DNA of 34,447 nucleotides from Ectocarpus siliculosus (GCA_000310025.1 FN649726.1:3092134-3126580); one strand, 5' to 3'; numbered from the stretch's first letter, positions 1-12,342 are shown. Numbers and translations: made by a program. The notes: generated by a model from the letters alone, not told the origin.

Positions 1-27
1 GAGGAGCGAGGGGGGAGGGAAAAGGAC

Positions 28-52
28 GGGGGGGGGGGGGGGGGGGGGGGGG
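28..52. repeat. poly-G homopolymer tract
   Basis: An uninterrupted run of about 25 G lies near the left end of the window. Runs like this are prone to length error in sequencing, so the exact length should not be trusted. I see no coding sequence to its left. Confidence 0.9.
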
Positions 53-1024
53 TCGGTATTGAGCGTGTCTATGAATACAAATACATATACGCGTCTACGA
101 AACATGAATGCAATCGTTTTTACATGCATCCCTAGACCTCCTTCACGTGAACTGCCATGTTACAGCTAAGCATACGATTGTTAGGGGCGGAGAGGGACAC
201 ATTCTTCTTATTCTTCGGATATGATAGTGAGTTCCGCTGCCAGCGGTGCTGTGCAAAAAACTGCGAAAACTGCAAAAAAATGTGTGTAAATGATTGTTTG
301 GTTGTGTCGTTGTGTGAAAATTTCTTCATCTTTTGTGTGCACACGAATGGTAAGCAGATAGCGTTACCCCCAACCACAAGCGTTGGGTGTACACTGGTCA
401 TCACAAAGAAGTTCAATACTCAAGACCCTTTCAGGGCATCTAAAATCCCCCCCGCGCGCGCGCGTTTTCCGTCGCTCAGAGTTGCTTGTCCAAGAACAAG
501 AGGGAACGTCCATGCGTGCCCTCTCTTTGCGGGGGGGATTTTCCAGGGGGAAACTTGACCCTTCGATACCTAACGCCTAGCAGCTGTGCACTTGGCACAC
601 AGCGACGAAAAACACACGGGGGAAGGCCGCACGGAGACGCGTGACCGATCGTAGGACGTCCACTGGCTAGGAAACAACAGGTTGTTGCAGCCTCAAAGGG
701 CGACGTTAACTCCGGAATGGTTCCAAGGACTGCCGTGCCTTTCGGGAATTATGTAGAGCTACGCATGTGCACTCATCTTGCAAATCATCTCCCACATGCT
801 GCAACGAACCCCCGTGGGACTGAGACCGCACACGTACACACACCATTTTGACGTTATTTTGGTTGGCCCGCCGATTAGCGCGGTCGATGCAAAATAAAAA
901 AACACACAACACACAACACCACCTGTTTACACCCGCAATACTGCTGCTGCTGGACAAACGTAGCGCCACCCCCCAAGAGTACTCCTCGACCAACAGCCTT
1001 CACCGCTCCTCGGTGGCCTGGCAT
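53..1024. other. non-coding stretch downstream of the Era gene
   Basis: No convincing gene is seen. Open frames here have low-complexity or repeat-like translations and no recognisable domain. The part next to 1024 is probably the 3' untranslated region of the minus-strand Era gene. The only structure I can point to is the inverted repeat at 418-562. Confidence 0.6.
418..562. repeat. imperfect inverted repeat, possible small MITE remnant
   Basis: A left arm around 418-453, ending in AAAATCCCCCCC, is mirrored by a right arm around 530-562, beginning GGGGGGGATTTT. Outside these cores the arms still resemble each other: TCAAG plus a CCCT/CCCCTGG block occurs on both when read inward. The spacer is about 80 bases and includes a short CG dinucleotide run. 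The shape fits a short terminal-inverted-repeat element or a transcribed hairpin. No target-site duplication was identified. Confidence 0.35.
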
Positions 1025-4000
1025 CTAACCCTTCTTGTGGCCCACTATCACGAAAAATCGCGCGTCGACGCGCGTGCCGAACAGCTTCCGCAGATCCCAC
1101 TCAACGTCCTTCTTGATGTACTTGAGCTTCCCAAGCACAATGGGTTTCTGCGACGCCCTGTCCAAGCGCAGTTCTTGCAGCACGGATACGCTGTTGTCCG
1201 GTCTTCGCGAGAGCTCCCTGAGCAGTGACCAGCAAACACGACGCCGAGAGGTATCGCGCGCAGGGGGGTTTTGGGCGGGGGTTAGCGTGTGGGTCAACGC
1301 AAAAAAAAAAAAACACCGCCGTACCGATAGCCACATACCGTACAACGTAGATGATGTCCTTGAAACACTCGGCCCGGACAAACGTACCTCCCGAACTGAA
1401 TCGAAACCCCCGTCCGGAGGATAGGGGACGTTACAAGGGGTCCCAGGGGGTGAACGAACGGCAGGCACGGCACGGTGGTTGGCGGTGGAGGTGACCGGTT
1501 GGCGGAGCCAACGCGGCTTGGAGTACGGGAGAGAGGTGAGACGCGGTTTCTTGTAAAACAACCACGCTATTGTTGTGTTGCTACGTGACCGTGACGTAGG
1601 ATAAGGGCTGGTGACGAACAACATGTGTTGTGCCTCTCAGCCACTCCGGCTGCGTATCGAAAGCCACGAACACACGAAAAAACAAAAAACATTGTCGGGC
1701 GAAAGGTGCCCCCGGCCCCCCAGCAAGAGCCTGCTGGCCTTTGGGGTGGGCATGGCCAAGGAGCTATGTCTGTTGTGCAAGCTCCAGGCCCCTTTGGTCG
1801 GATTTGGGTATCGCCTGGTTCCATTTACAGCAACCTTGGCCGGCCTCAAAACCCGTACGCGCAAAACACTATCCTCTGAACGCCCGCACAATCGAAAACA
1901 AGAGACAAAACCCGGTCGAATGCAGCAGCATCAGCTGACGAAGGAGTAGCATCGAGACCGTTGTTTCGGTACAGCCCATCCTACTGCTGCACACTAGCAC
2001 GGAGAGAAGGGTGAGTGGGCTTTGCTACCAAGTGGGCGGACAAAGCCAGGCGGGCGGGCGGGACGCTCTCTCTAGGAGAAGATCGTCCTTCGAACCATGG
2101 GTTATTATTTACCTTATGTGCGTCGTGATCTGGTAGGGCAGCTCCTTGTAGAGGTGCTTGTACAGGCCTTCCCTCACGATCTCCTTTACCCGGCTCCTCT
2201 TGTCCTTGTTGGTCGTTTCGTCCGGACCGAACAGCCAGGCGCCGGGCCTGGCGCGGTGCACGAGAAAATCGACGACGTCCTCGACACCATGGCCCGTCTT
2301 TGCCGAGACCATGAACACCGTCACGTGATCGTCGACCGTTTTCCCACCGTCCCGAAACAACGGCTCCTGCCCTCGCTCACCAACGCCACTCCCGTTGGAG
2401 GCGCCACAATTGCCACTCCCTGCTGCTGCTGCTGCTGCTGCTGCAGCGGTACCATTTTCGTGTCGTGGTGAAGTATCAACAGCAGCAACAGCTTGTTCTC
2501 GCTCCGAGTCTATCCGGTCCATGATCTCCTGAGCCCTATCCATGATTTCGTCCGTGGTTGCGAGAAGGCGGTGCCTGGGGTGGACTAAGTCCGACTTGTT
2601 GAGCACCAGGAACACCTCGCATCGAGACCTGTCGCGCGCGGTAGCGTGGCACAGGAGAGTCATGTCCCCGAAAATCCTGATATCGTCTGTGATGTATCTC
2701 TTGAAGTATCTCATCTGTTTAATAGTGCCTTCGCTTGCAGTATCTGCCTGCCGCATGCATGGTCTTGTCCTCTCTACTCAAGAGCTGCAATCACGAATCA
2801 GACAGAACATTGTTTCCTCCATGAATTCTCCAACCACATTACCAACTTGAGGACCACCTATTCAGCCGAGCTTTTGAGAAAAGAGATGCAAGAGCAAAGC
2901 GTGTGCAAGAGCAAAAGCGTCAGGTTGAACCGCGCGGAAGCCAAACCACTACCAACAAGATCAGGCACTTTCTCCGCCAGACACACTCTCATGGAGTGGA
3001 CTCGGATGCCACCTACTACTGCCACCGATTGAATCACAGAGAAACAATACGCAACGCTTTTCTCACCGAAGGACCCTTTCGAGCAACCCCGTCAGGCTTC
3101 GCAGCCCGCGCTTCGTGACGTCTTTGGAGGCGTCCACGAGCAAGAGCGTGAGGTCCACCGCTGCGATGGCCTCGCGGGACTCGGCCGACAACGCGGGCTT
3201 GTAGTCGTCGCGCTCTTCGTGGCTAACGAAGCCGGGGGTGTCGTGGAAAAACACCTGGGTCCGCCCGACAGTCATGACCCCCAGGGTGTTCTCTCGGGTC
3301 GTATGTCGCTTCGTGGAGACAGCTGAGACCTGATACCGAGACACCATGAGTTTGAAAAAACACAAACACGCGCGGTTCATACTCTGGGGGGGTTGGATGG
3401 AGGACGAATTGTGCTGTCGCAATGCTTGTGGCGCTGTTACGCTACCAGGCTTAAGACCCAGAATATATAGTAGCTTCCCATCTACCGCAGCAGTCGCTAG
3501 AACGGAAATTGTTTTGAAGAGTTGTGGGGTTGGATGATGATGACAGCAGTGCCGTTGCAAACGAACAGGTGATGCACGTATCACACACCTTGCCTGTTGG
3601 GCCGATGTATTACTCGGAATGCACGATGGGTGAAAAATTGTTCATCCACACGAGACAGCAGCAACACCAGCTTATACGCTGTCAAACTACACTGCAAACA
3701 TCAAACACTGGCTACTGCTGTATGCGTACCACTGGTTGTATCATAGCACATGGAAAAGTTTTCGAGTAAACATGTCACGTGCTGGTGTACTTGGGACTCC
3801 ACTGACTGCTGTGTAGTATGGTGCGGAACAGACAGCTACACGAGCCACATGAGCCTTACTCTGCTCTAATCTGTGTGTCTGTTCCTTTGTAGTCTATACC
3901 CAGGCGACAGGAGGCTGGATAGGTAGAGAGCTATCCAACGAGCACCGATGGGTATGTGCCGGTCCTATACTGTACGAGGTCTTGTACTTACACTGAGGAG

Positions 4001-4343
4001 GCAGTGCAGGAAACACACTAATATTTTGTTTCACCTTATCGCCCACCATGTAGTTTAACAGCGTAGATTTCCCAGCATTTGGAAGCCCCGCGACGGCAGC
4101 GTGAAGCACCCGCTGGTTCCTCGGGTCTGGCATGGAGCAAGCACTAGCATTGGTGCCACTGCCGCCGGCGGCTGGTCGTGCTGCTGCTGCTGCTGCTGAT
4201 GATGATGATGGTGTCTGCGGTCGTTTCTCCGTCGAGAGGTTTCGCCCGCTGATGCTTGCTGCAACCAGCATATGCTGCACGCTTCTACGAGACAAGTCAG
4301 CAGCCAACGCAGAAAATGGCAGCATTGCAGGGCGGCAGCTCAT
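1025..4343 (-). CDS. Era-like GTPase, probably mitochondrial (ERAL1-type)
   Basis: Four exons on the minus strand: 4343-4035, 3329-3067, 2628-2113 and 1217-1025, giving 426 residues. All junctions are GT-AG and keep phase. Era GTPases bind small-subunit rRNA during ribosome assembly. Visible motifs are G1 GLPNAGKST (86-94), switch threonines in KRHTTR (110-115), G3 DTPG (133-136), G4 NKSD (201-204), G5 SAK (299-301), and a C-terminal KH-like segment (about 365-426) containing QELRLDRASQKPIVLGK. The ATG at 4343 starts an Arg/Ser-rich, almost acid-free N-terminus, typical of a mitochondrial presequence. Two oddities: a roughly 50-residue insertion with a nine-Ala run between G4 and G5, and a KH loop reading GKLK instead of the usual GxxG. 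It is head-to-head with the transporter gene at 4725. A bacterial-type plastid Era is the main alternative for its location. Confidence 0.92.
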
Positions 4344-4724
4344 CTCGCCCACACACACCTGGCACACGCGTTGCACACAGCAATCTGTCTCAGTAACTTA
4401 GGTGTGCGGTGCAATGTTGTGTTATGTTGTTGTGTGTGGCAACTTGTGGTTGGTGGACACACACACACCTGTGATGGGGGGGAGGGGGGGGGTGAAAAAT
4501 GGTTCTCTCCAAATCTGATCTGTCCGCACAGCTCGCTGGCCGGCTAGCCGGCGGTTGCTGGTGCACAAACAGCAGCAGACGCCGCACAGCAGCGAAGTTA
4601 TATAGCCGAGGCTGTACTACGAGATGAGAGATTAGGACTACCCCTGCTGTATGCCCACTGGAGAGTGCAGGAAACCTGGGCGAGACCAGGGGAAGATAAG
4701 AGCTGGGAGGGAACTTCGGCAACC
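4344..4724. promoter_or_regulatory. shared divergent promoter region, Era gene and MFS-Sec14 gene
   Basis: This 381-base gap separates the two start codons of genes that diverge from it, so both promoters and both 5' untranslated regions must lie here unless 5' exons are missed. It contains CA-type repeats (ACACACACAC near 4458) and a G-rich stretch near 4477-4493. I see no clear TATA box or other defined element. Confidence 0.5.
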
Positions 4725-7700
4725 ATGACAGCCCACACCCGACTGTGGAGGACGGTGGCCTGCGTCCTGTTCTTTCAAGATGCCCTCAGCGGCGCCCTGT
4801 TCCTTCCCGTGCTCCCGTCCTTGGTCGGACAGCTGCTAGGCATGGAGAGGGACACCGTGGGCTTCTCGACAGCTTGGGTAGTGGCTGTTCTGCTGGCGTC
4901 GTACTACGTGGGCCGCTCGGGAACTCTTACCGCTGCGGTGCGGCTCTGCGCATCAGGATCGTCGCGGGCACCAGCAGCGATACCTCCGTCGCTTCTGACG
5001 GTCGGCGTTCTGCTGGTGCTCTCCGCCTCGGCCTACACAGGTTGTGGCATCGTCGTCGTCGTCGTCGATCACGAGCAGCAGCTTACGACGTCGAGCTTGT
5101 ACGTGTTGTTGTATTTCTGTCTGTTTCGAGCGTTGACCGGTGCTCTGGCCGCTGGGCACAGAATGTCCGCTTGCCGTTGCCTCGATCACGCCGCACTTCT
5201 GGAGTCAGCTCCGACAACTATCACCACCGCGGCAAAGCTCGGTAGTAGGTCTTGGCAAGAGTCCGCGGGAGCCGTGGGCGGCCTCGTAGCGGGCTGCGCC
5301 CTAGCCGGCGGCCTGTTCGAGTACTCCGACCCCTCCCGGCCGACGCTCCTCCTGTGCCTGGCGGCGGCGGCAGCACACGCGGCGGCGTTGCCGCTGGTCC
5401 TCCTCGTCGCGTGGAGGAACTGCTGCAGAAGCAGAAGCGGCACGGTCGACGGCGGCGGTGGCTACTCCACGGTGCAGGGGACGCCGGGCGGGAGCGATGC
5501 CGAGGTCGAGCTGATGGGACGTCCGCCGTGGAGCGCCCGTGATGATTCCTTTGACGGTGGGAGAGGTGATTCGGCTGCTGCTGCTGCTGCCGCTACCCCG
5601 GGCGCGGGCAGCGAGGAGAGGGTAGTAGACATCCCCGGGCGTTATCTCCGGGGGTGTGCCGGGGACCCGGTCGAGGCTGAGCGGCGCTGGAGGCTGACGT
5701 TGGAATGGAGAGCGAAAGAGCGAATCGACGAGGTAACGCCCGCTCTGCATATCGTTGTCCGCTTACCGCTCTGAGGAGAAAGTATGACGTCGTAACCAAG
5801 AATTATTTCCCGGCAACTACTTCTGTACGCACACCAGCATTCAATAGCTTTACCAGGAATTAGTCTATTCGTACCTGCTAGAGACAGTGCACTGCATCGA
5901 TGCAGCCTGAACTCCCCTTTACAGGAAAAACCCTTCGACTCTCGCTTGCGCGACCCGCCTGCCACCACCGAACAGGTCTTGCGAGAGCCCCAGCCGCACT
6001 TCGAGCTGATCAAGCGCCACTACCCTCACTACATCCATCGCCGGGCGCGCAACGGGTGCCCCGTGTGGATCGAGTTGCCCGGCCGCATCGACCTCCCGGC
6101 GATACGATCGGCCGGCGTGAGCCCCGAGGCCCTCCAGCGGCACTACGTCTTCGTGACCGAGTACATGTGGGGGGTTCTGGAGCCGGACTTCGAGAACGGG
6201 CAGGCGGTGACGGTGCTGGACGTGCAAGGGCTGGGGATGCGCGATCTCGCGGGGGAAGCCCTGGGTTTCGTCAAGGTGCGGCAGGCTTGATTGCGTAAAC
6301 AGTTCTGAAATGTAGTTCCAGAAACCCAGCTGGCGCGCTTTTGGTGGTAATACGACGAGCGGCTACTTGCCAGCGGACATGCCGTCCGACGTGTCAACTG
6401 AGGCACATAAAGCCCTCGGCACGAGCTTTGTGCTGATACTTGTAATTCCTCGTTCTTTGCATGTTTTGTGGCGTGGCAACAGCAAGCAACGGCGATCGTA
6501 CAGGACCACTACGTGGAGAGGAGCAACCGTATGTTCATCGTGAACGCACCGTCCTATTTCAGTCTCATCTGGTGAGTTTACGCAGCGTGTCGCCGTTGCT
6601 ATGTGGGTGTGCCGCCTGTCCGTCTCCTCTCCTCGCCCCTTGTGTCCTCAAGAATCCCCTCGCCGGCGACAGGGTATTATTGTTCCCACGTACAGAAACG
6701 AAGCAACTTGGCGTTGCCTGAATCGCACTTTTTTTTGCGTACTTGGTTTTCATGCCTCCGCATTTGCTCGTAGTGGTACCCCAGCGTATACAGAGCAGTG
6801 TCACGTAGGGTTTGGGGGTGGTTTAACTCCTGGGAGACGCTGCGCCAGCAAATCGTTCCCATTTCTCACGCGCTCGATGGGTACCCACGTGCCGTCGCGC
6901 ACGTTTCTCCTGCCCTCACCGTTCAAGCCCCGCTCCCCTTTAACCCGACCTACCGCGCCTGGTCGTTGGCACGCGTGCAGGCGTGTCATTCGCCCCATGC
7001 TCAACGAGCGGACCCAGGCCAAGATCGGCATCATCAACACGGACGCCAAGAAGATCGCGGCGGCGCTCCTGGAGTGCATCGCCCCGGAGAACCTGCCCCG
7101 GCAGTACGGCGGCACGTGCCCCCTAGACCTGGGCGAGAGCGAGGAGGAGCTAGACTTGCGCACGTACGTGGCGAGCATCGCCACCGCCACCGCCGCCGGT
7201 CCTGGTTCGCACGCCGGGGCGCCGCCGACGCCGACGCCGCCGCCGTCCGGTTTAGAAGCGCTACGGTCCAACGAAGAAGAGGAGGAGGAGGTCGAGGTTG
7301 ATTTCCGCGCTCGTTCGGAGCCGACCGCGAGAGCGGGAGGGGTAGGTCCGCGAAATAACGGCTTGCCGGCGGCGGCGGCGGCCGGCGCGGTGACGAAGGG
7401 CAGAGGTCCGGCGGAATCGGGCGTGCTCGGCGGCGGCGGCGGCGCCGGGCTAGAAGAAACGGGCGGCGGGGGTTTGGTTGCCGCGGGGCGGCCGCCGGGC
7501 GCCGCTCGTCGTGTTCTTGGCTCGGTGCGCGGGGCGCTGGGCTGGGCCGGGGGCAAGCTGGCGTGGCGGCGCTCCACCGTCGCGCACCTCGGGCAGGAGA
7601 ACGGCTTCCAGTACGACTCGGAGCAGCACCGGTGGGTTCTCCGGGACGATATGGCCGGCGGTGGCGGGGGAAAGGCGGGGGCGGTGGAAGGGGGAGGTGC

Positions 7701-9448
7701 GAGTGAGGGTGGGGGAGAGAGGGTGGGGCAGACGACATCGACTCGGCGGGAACGCGGTGCGAGCGTTTCTTCGGAGGATATGACGGTCTTGGCCATACAG
7801 GTGGGGGTTGGGTGTGGTGCTGATAGCGGTCGGGTTTATCGTCGGGAGTGTTGATGGCCAACTGCTGTTGTGCGTCTTTTTTGTGTGTGTTTCATAATTG
7901 TACTGGAGAACATGTGTGCATTTTGCATATGATTCAAAATAATTTTCCTAGCAAAACTCTGCAGCAGGTCCTTGGATGTGCGATAGCTAGCAGTGACTGC
8001 TCCAATTGGAGCAGCAGCAACAACAATCGGAACATCTCCGTCGTGCAAATTAATAGTGACTTGCGCCGAGAACGGCCTGAACAATGTTGGCGTGGTTTGG
8101 GTTTCCCCGTCCCCCCCCCCCTCAGGTTTTTCCTACCTTTGGGGGACAAGTGGTTTAACCGTTGGGGCATTCAAAACAGGGGGCCCCCCCCCCCCCCGCG
8201 CCCTCCGCTCTCTTGTGTCGCGCATTCGTGCTGCTTGGTGTCCATGCACCTGTATGTCAGGCGGCCCACCATTCCTTGGTCGAGGCCGGCTTGAAACTCT
8301 CTCCGGTGCCGAGCGAATCACCGGCGGTTCTCGGCAGTAGCAGCGGTGTCGCCGCCGCCAGGGACGACGGAGGGTTCCCCTCCCGCCTGTCCTACGGCGG
8401 GAAGCCCGGGACGTTTCCGGGCGGGATAGCCGCTGGAGAGGACCACCACTACTGCTACCCGCAGCCGGTGTCCAGCCTGAGCGTGCCGTGCCCGTGCCTG
8501 AGGCCGCTCGGGCGCCGAGCCTCTCGGCCCGACGTGGCCACCGTTCTGTACGCCTCGAGCGCCGCCGTCCGCGAGGCGTTGCCGGTGTGGCTGCTCGCAG
8601 GGGTGGAGGCCGGAGGGTTAGGCGCGTCGCCGCCGCGAGTCGGGCTTGTATTCGCGGCGGGGGCGCGGGTGGCGGCGGCTGGCCGAGGGGCATCGGGATG
8701 TTGTTGCGGAGCTCAATATCCCGGCCAGGCAGGGGGCGGCAGCGGCGGCGGCGGCGGCGGCGGGGGAGGGGCGGGGCGCCGGCTCTTGTACGCCGTGTGG
8801 ACGCGGCTCGCGAGCGTGGTGGTCCTTGGGGCGGTTTATCTGCTGCCAAGGATCGTGCCCGAGGCGGTCGCGGCGGCGTTCATCCCGCCCGCGGTGCTGT
8901 GGCTGGCGGTGGCGGCGGTGGTCGCCGCGAATCACGCCTCGCTCGAGCTGTGCACGGCAGCAGCAGCGGCGGCGGCGGCGGCGGCAGTGGCGGGGGCAGC
9001 CTCGGCTGCTTCATCAACAGCCGGATCCCGGCATCGGCGCCCGATGTTCGTCAGCAGGACCACCAGCAGCAGCAGTCATGGCCCCAGCGACGAGAGGACG
9101 AGATCGACGAGCAGCGCGAGCTGCGGCAGCGGCTTCGTTGGGGCCAGCCGGGGGCCGCGGGCGCGGGGTTCATCGTTGGCGACGGCGAGCGGTTCGAACC
9201 TGTTCGTCGGGGACGTTCTCGGGTCGATCGCCGGGCCGTTGGTGCTCGCGCTCGCCATGTGGGCGGGACAGAGGTTGCCGTTGGAGCCCTCGCTCTGGCT
9301 CGCTTTGTGCCTGTGCGGGGACTTGTGGCTCGTGGCGGGCGCGAGGGAGGCCGAGCCGCGGCACGCGACACTGTTAGGTGGCGAAGAAGAGGAAGACGAG
9401 GAAGAGGAGGAGCGCAGAAGGTCGCGACGTTTCGCGCAGTTCGTGTGA
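4725..9448 (+). CDS. major-facilitator transporter with an internal Sec14 (CRAL-TRIO) domain
   Basis: Five exons: 4725-5732, 5925-6275, 6483-6571, 6981-7800 and 8261-9448 (1151 residues), with GT-AG junctions in matching phase. Residues 11-230 hold six hydrophobic helices of an MFS N-half (about 11-34, 46-64, 88-112, 124-144, 180-199, 206-230). Residues about 310-336 resemble the CRAL-TRIO N-terminal helix (EAERRWRLTLEWR). Residues about 355-535 are a Sec14 lipid-binding domain: EPQPHFELIKRHYPHY, AVTVLDVQGLGM, FIVNAPSYFSLIW, ENLPRQYGG. A disordered Ala/Gly/Glu-rich linker follows. Residues about 845-1117 return to hydrophobic helices of an MFS C-half (EALPVWLLAG, GGLGASPP, VGDVLGSIAGPL). An acidic run closes the protein. 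The start is the first ATG with good context. Substrate is unknown; the fold suggests a lipid-sensing or lipid-linked transporter. The C-half is the least certain part because Ala/Gly tracts blur its helices. Confidence 0.85.
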
Positions 9449-11138
9449 ATGTTAACTAAGCCCACAGGGGCACCCGTACTGAATAGGACAGGAAGAACTT
9501 GGCAGCACAGCAAGTACTGCGGCGTTGTTCCGCGTGTGGTAGGTTTTTAATCTGTTCCCTCGTGTTTGCATCATGAAGATAATCTTGTTGTCGGGATTGT
9601 GATACAAAAGCGAGGCGGGGCGGGGGTGCTCGGTTGTTGTACGTATTTCACGGTGGCCGTTTAGCCTTTGTTGTATCGTTGTCGTTTGTAGTATAGCGTG
9701 GTCGTTCGTGTTTTTCTCGTCACACTACTGTGGTTGCGTCTCTCCACCGCGGAGTTATTTTTGAAAGTTGCCTGTTTGTTGAGCTTGATGAAAAGTGCAG
9801 CACCGTAGTGCTTGATTGTCGCCCCCCAGCATACTTGTGTTGCTGCTGGAATGAATGGCATGTTGTGAAGAGGCTGCTTGTAGGAACACAGGGGCCCGAA
9901 AGGAGGGGGACATAGACCGCCGTCCCCTCATGGGACCCCATTCTACCGTATCGCCACATTTTATTGGTTGTATGACGCCAACCTTAACGCTGGATGCGTT
10001 TGCGTTGCACCTCATGCTGTTTAGTTTGCCCTGAAGAGGTCGATTGCTGTGCTTGACGTGGCCGAAGAAAGCCGTTGAGCTCGAGCGTACGTACGTCCTA
10101 CGATGTATGTTGCGGTGAGGCACAGTCTACCTGGCATGCTGTCATCCTGACTGCACCGGTCTCGCCTTTTCTGTCTGTCATTTAGTGCTTGATGACATAT
10201 GAAATACACCTTTGAAACTTCAGGATCATCGTGAGGATGCGCCAAACAACCTCATTCCGATCGCGACGGGCTGGCCGATTCTGGACAAGCACACTCGGTA
10301 TAAATTTCCTCGAAACAAACAAAACTTAACCAAGGAAGGATCCCAGGCACTTCTCTCTACACGAAAACACCATTCCTGCTTCTTGATGGGCACAGGTGAA
10401 ATATTTTGTTCAACAAATGCGGGAAACCGCCAGGCTCCAACTTCTGAAAATGTTGGCCCACGTCTTCGAGATGGGGCTATTCCTCAGCCTCCGCCATGCA
10501 TCGTGACCTGGGATACTTGTCAACGTCACCAGCACCGATTGGCATGGTGGTACCCAACCATTCTCCTTCGCTACTTGAACACCAAACCACTACTTTCTAG
10601 GATGCCGTGTCATTTACGTGCGCCACATATGGATGGGGTTCAGCAGCGAACGTGGTAGAACCAAGCGCAGCGAAATCAAAGAGCGAATGTGTGGGTCACG
10701 TCATCATCGGAGGTACATTCGCTCTCGGAAACCCACAGACGCACGATTTTCATCAAACTGATAAACAAGGCCAGCAAGGCCAGCATCCATTCGATTGCTC
10801 AAAAGACCAAATCGGAACAAGGAGACCTAAAAGAAGCAGGTTCTGCAAGAATAATAAAGCAGACACACAAATTTACATGGATGGCGTTTCGGGTGTCTGT
10901 TTTTCCTCGGCGACTTTGGAGCACCGTCTCTACATGCCATGCCATCTCGCCAAGCAGACATGCTCGCAAGCATGCTTCCATGTCTCGGGCCATCTATCTA
11001 CAACGCAGGGACCAAAAACAACTTCTCTAGGTATCCATCTACACTTGGCCATGGATCAAACCATGAAAAATATGCTACGATTCCAGAGAGGTGCGGTCAG
11101 CGTCACAAGTCGACAGACGCGTGGTCAGCGTCCCAAAA
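9449..11138. other. tail-to-tail intergenic region
   Basis: This stretch lies between the ends of the plus-strand transporter and the minus-strand TANGO2-like gene, so it should hold both 3' untranslated regions. Open frames between about 10200 and 11000 have no recognisable domain or splice support. Close to the TANGO2 stop there are three spaced copies of GTCAGCGTC (about 11096, 11124 and 11170). I see no RNA gene or mobile element. Confidence 0.55.
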
Positions 11139-12306
11139 TCAAACATCACAAAACTCAAAAGATGTCCTGTCAGCGTCGCGCATTCGGCAAACCTTCGCTC
11201 CTGCCGCGGAGGCGGCGGCGGCGGCGGTAGCGGCGACCGTGCCCTTCTTCCCGCTGCGCTTCCCCTCCTCGCCCGCCCCACCCACCACCGAGCCGAGGTT
11301 ACGCTCCACGACTCTCGTCCTCCCGGCAGCGTCCACCAACACCACCGTCGACGACCGGGTGCCGTACATCAGCGGCCGCGACGGGGACTTCGCCCAGGGA
11401 AGCTTCAGCTTCGGGACCCAGACCGTCGGGGGGATGCACACGTTCTGGCACGGATCCCCGGCGAGAACTGTTCGGTTTAGGGCCGGGTATCCGTAAGTGC
11501 GGGCATTCGTTGGTTCACGAACGGACGCGATTTTTTGGTGCGAGAGGAGGGGGTGTATTTTCATGTCTCACATGCCTTAGCTCTGTTGAACCATGGACAA
11601 GGCGTCCTCGAGAGGACGAACGTTGTTTGTCCCCACAGAACCGATCATCGATGGCTAATCTTTCCTTCCTACTTTGCCGGGGGGGGGGGGGGGGGAGGTA
11701 CCTATATATGGCCATGCTGCATGCACGCATCCCTACAAGGGTTTTTCATGTTACAAGTCGTCCGAGTACCGTGAGGGTTTCGGTGACTCTCGCATCGAGG
11801 GGGGGCCGCGACTGCTAACACATCCTAAAACTCCATCCCCCCCCCCAAAAAGCAACAACGCATAAAACGCTTCAAACGCGCTTGGGGCAATTTCAGGCAA
11901 TGCTTGCTTGTGGCAAACACGCACGAACATGAAAAAACCCCCCCATACCATATCACGTTACCACCCCCCACACAGGCGCCCGGAAGTGCCTACACGGACG
12001 GGCAACCCGCGTCGGTCTGTGTGTCGGGGGGGTATTTGGTCCTTGACGTGCAATGGTTTCAATCTTCATGCCCATCATTCCTGATCAGCATCGTACACCC
12101 TCCCGCGCTAAACTCAACGTCACGCTTCTTCTTCCCGTTCGGGCTCTCACCTGGGGTCTCGTCGGCAAGCACGTCCATGAGAAGGTCCACCAAGGTCTTC
12201 CTCCGTTAACGTCGGGTCCGCCGTCATCCCGGAGCAGTACTTGCAGCACGCGAGACTTGCCGTAGACCATCTGCTTGCAGTTGTTGTTGTTGTTGTTGTT
12301 GTTGTT

Positions 12307-12342
<36 letters not shown>

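Noticed and set aside
6801-7861. Long minus-strand open frames opposite the Sec14-transporter exon 4
   Set aside because: Pro/Arg/Ser-rich translations of GC-rich repeats; they are shadows of the plus-strand coding exon and have no recognisable domain.
10212-10658. Plus-strand open frame of about 148 codons in the tail-to-tail gap
   Set aside because: No recognisable motif, irregular composition and no supporting exons. It probably arose by chance in untranslated sequence.
10939-11496. Plus-strand open frame ending at a good-looking GTAAGT donor
   Set aside because: It overlaps the last TANGO2 exon on the opposite strand, which has the clear YGTRSSTVVLVD motif. The plus-strand frame has no domain and its donor is probably chance.
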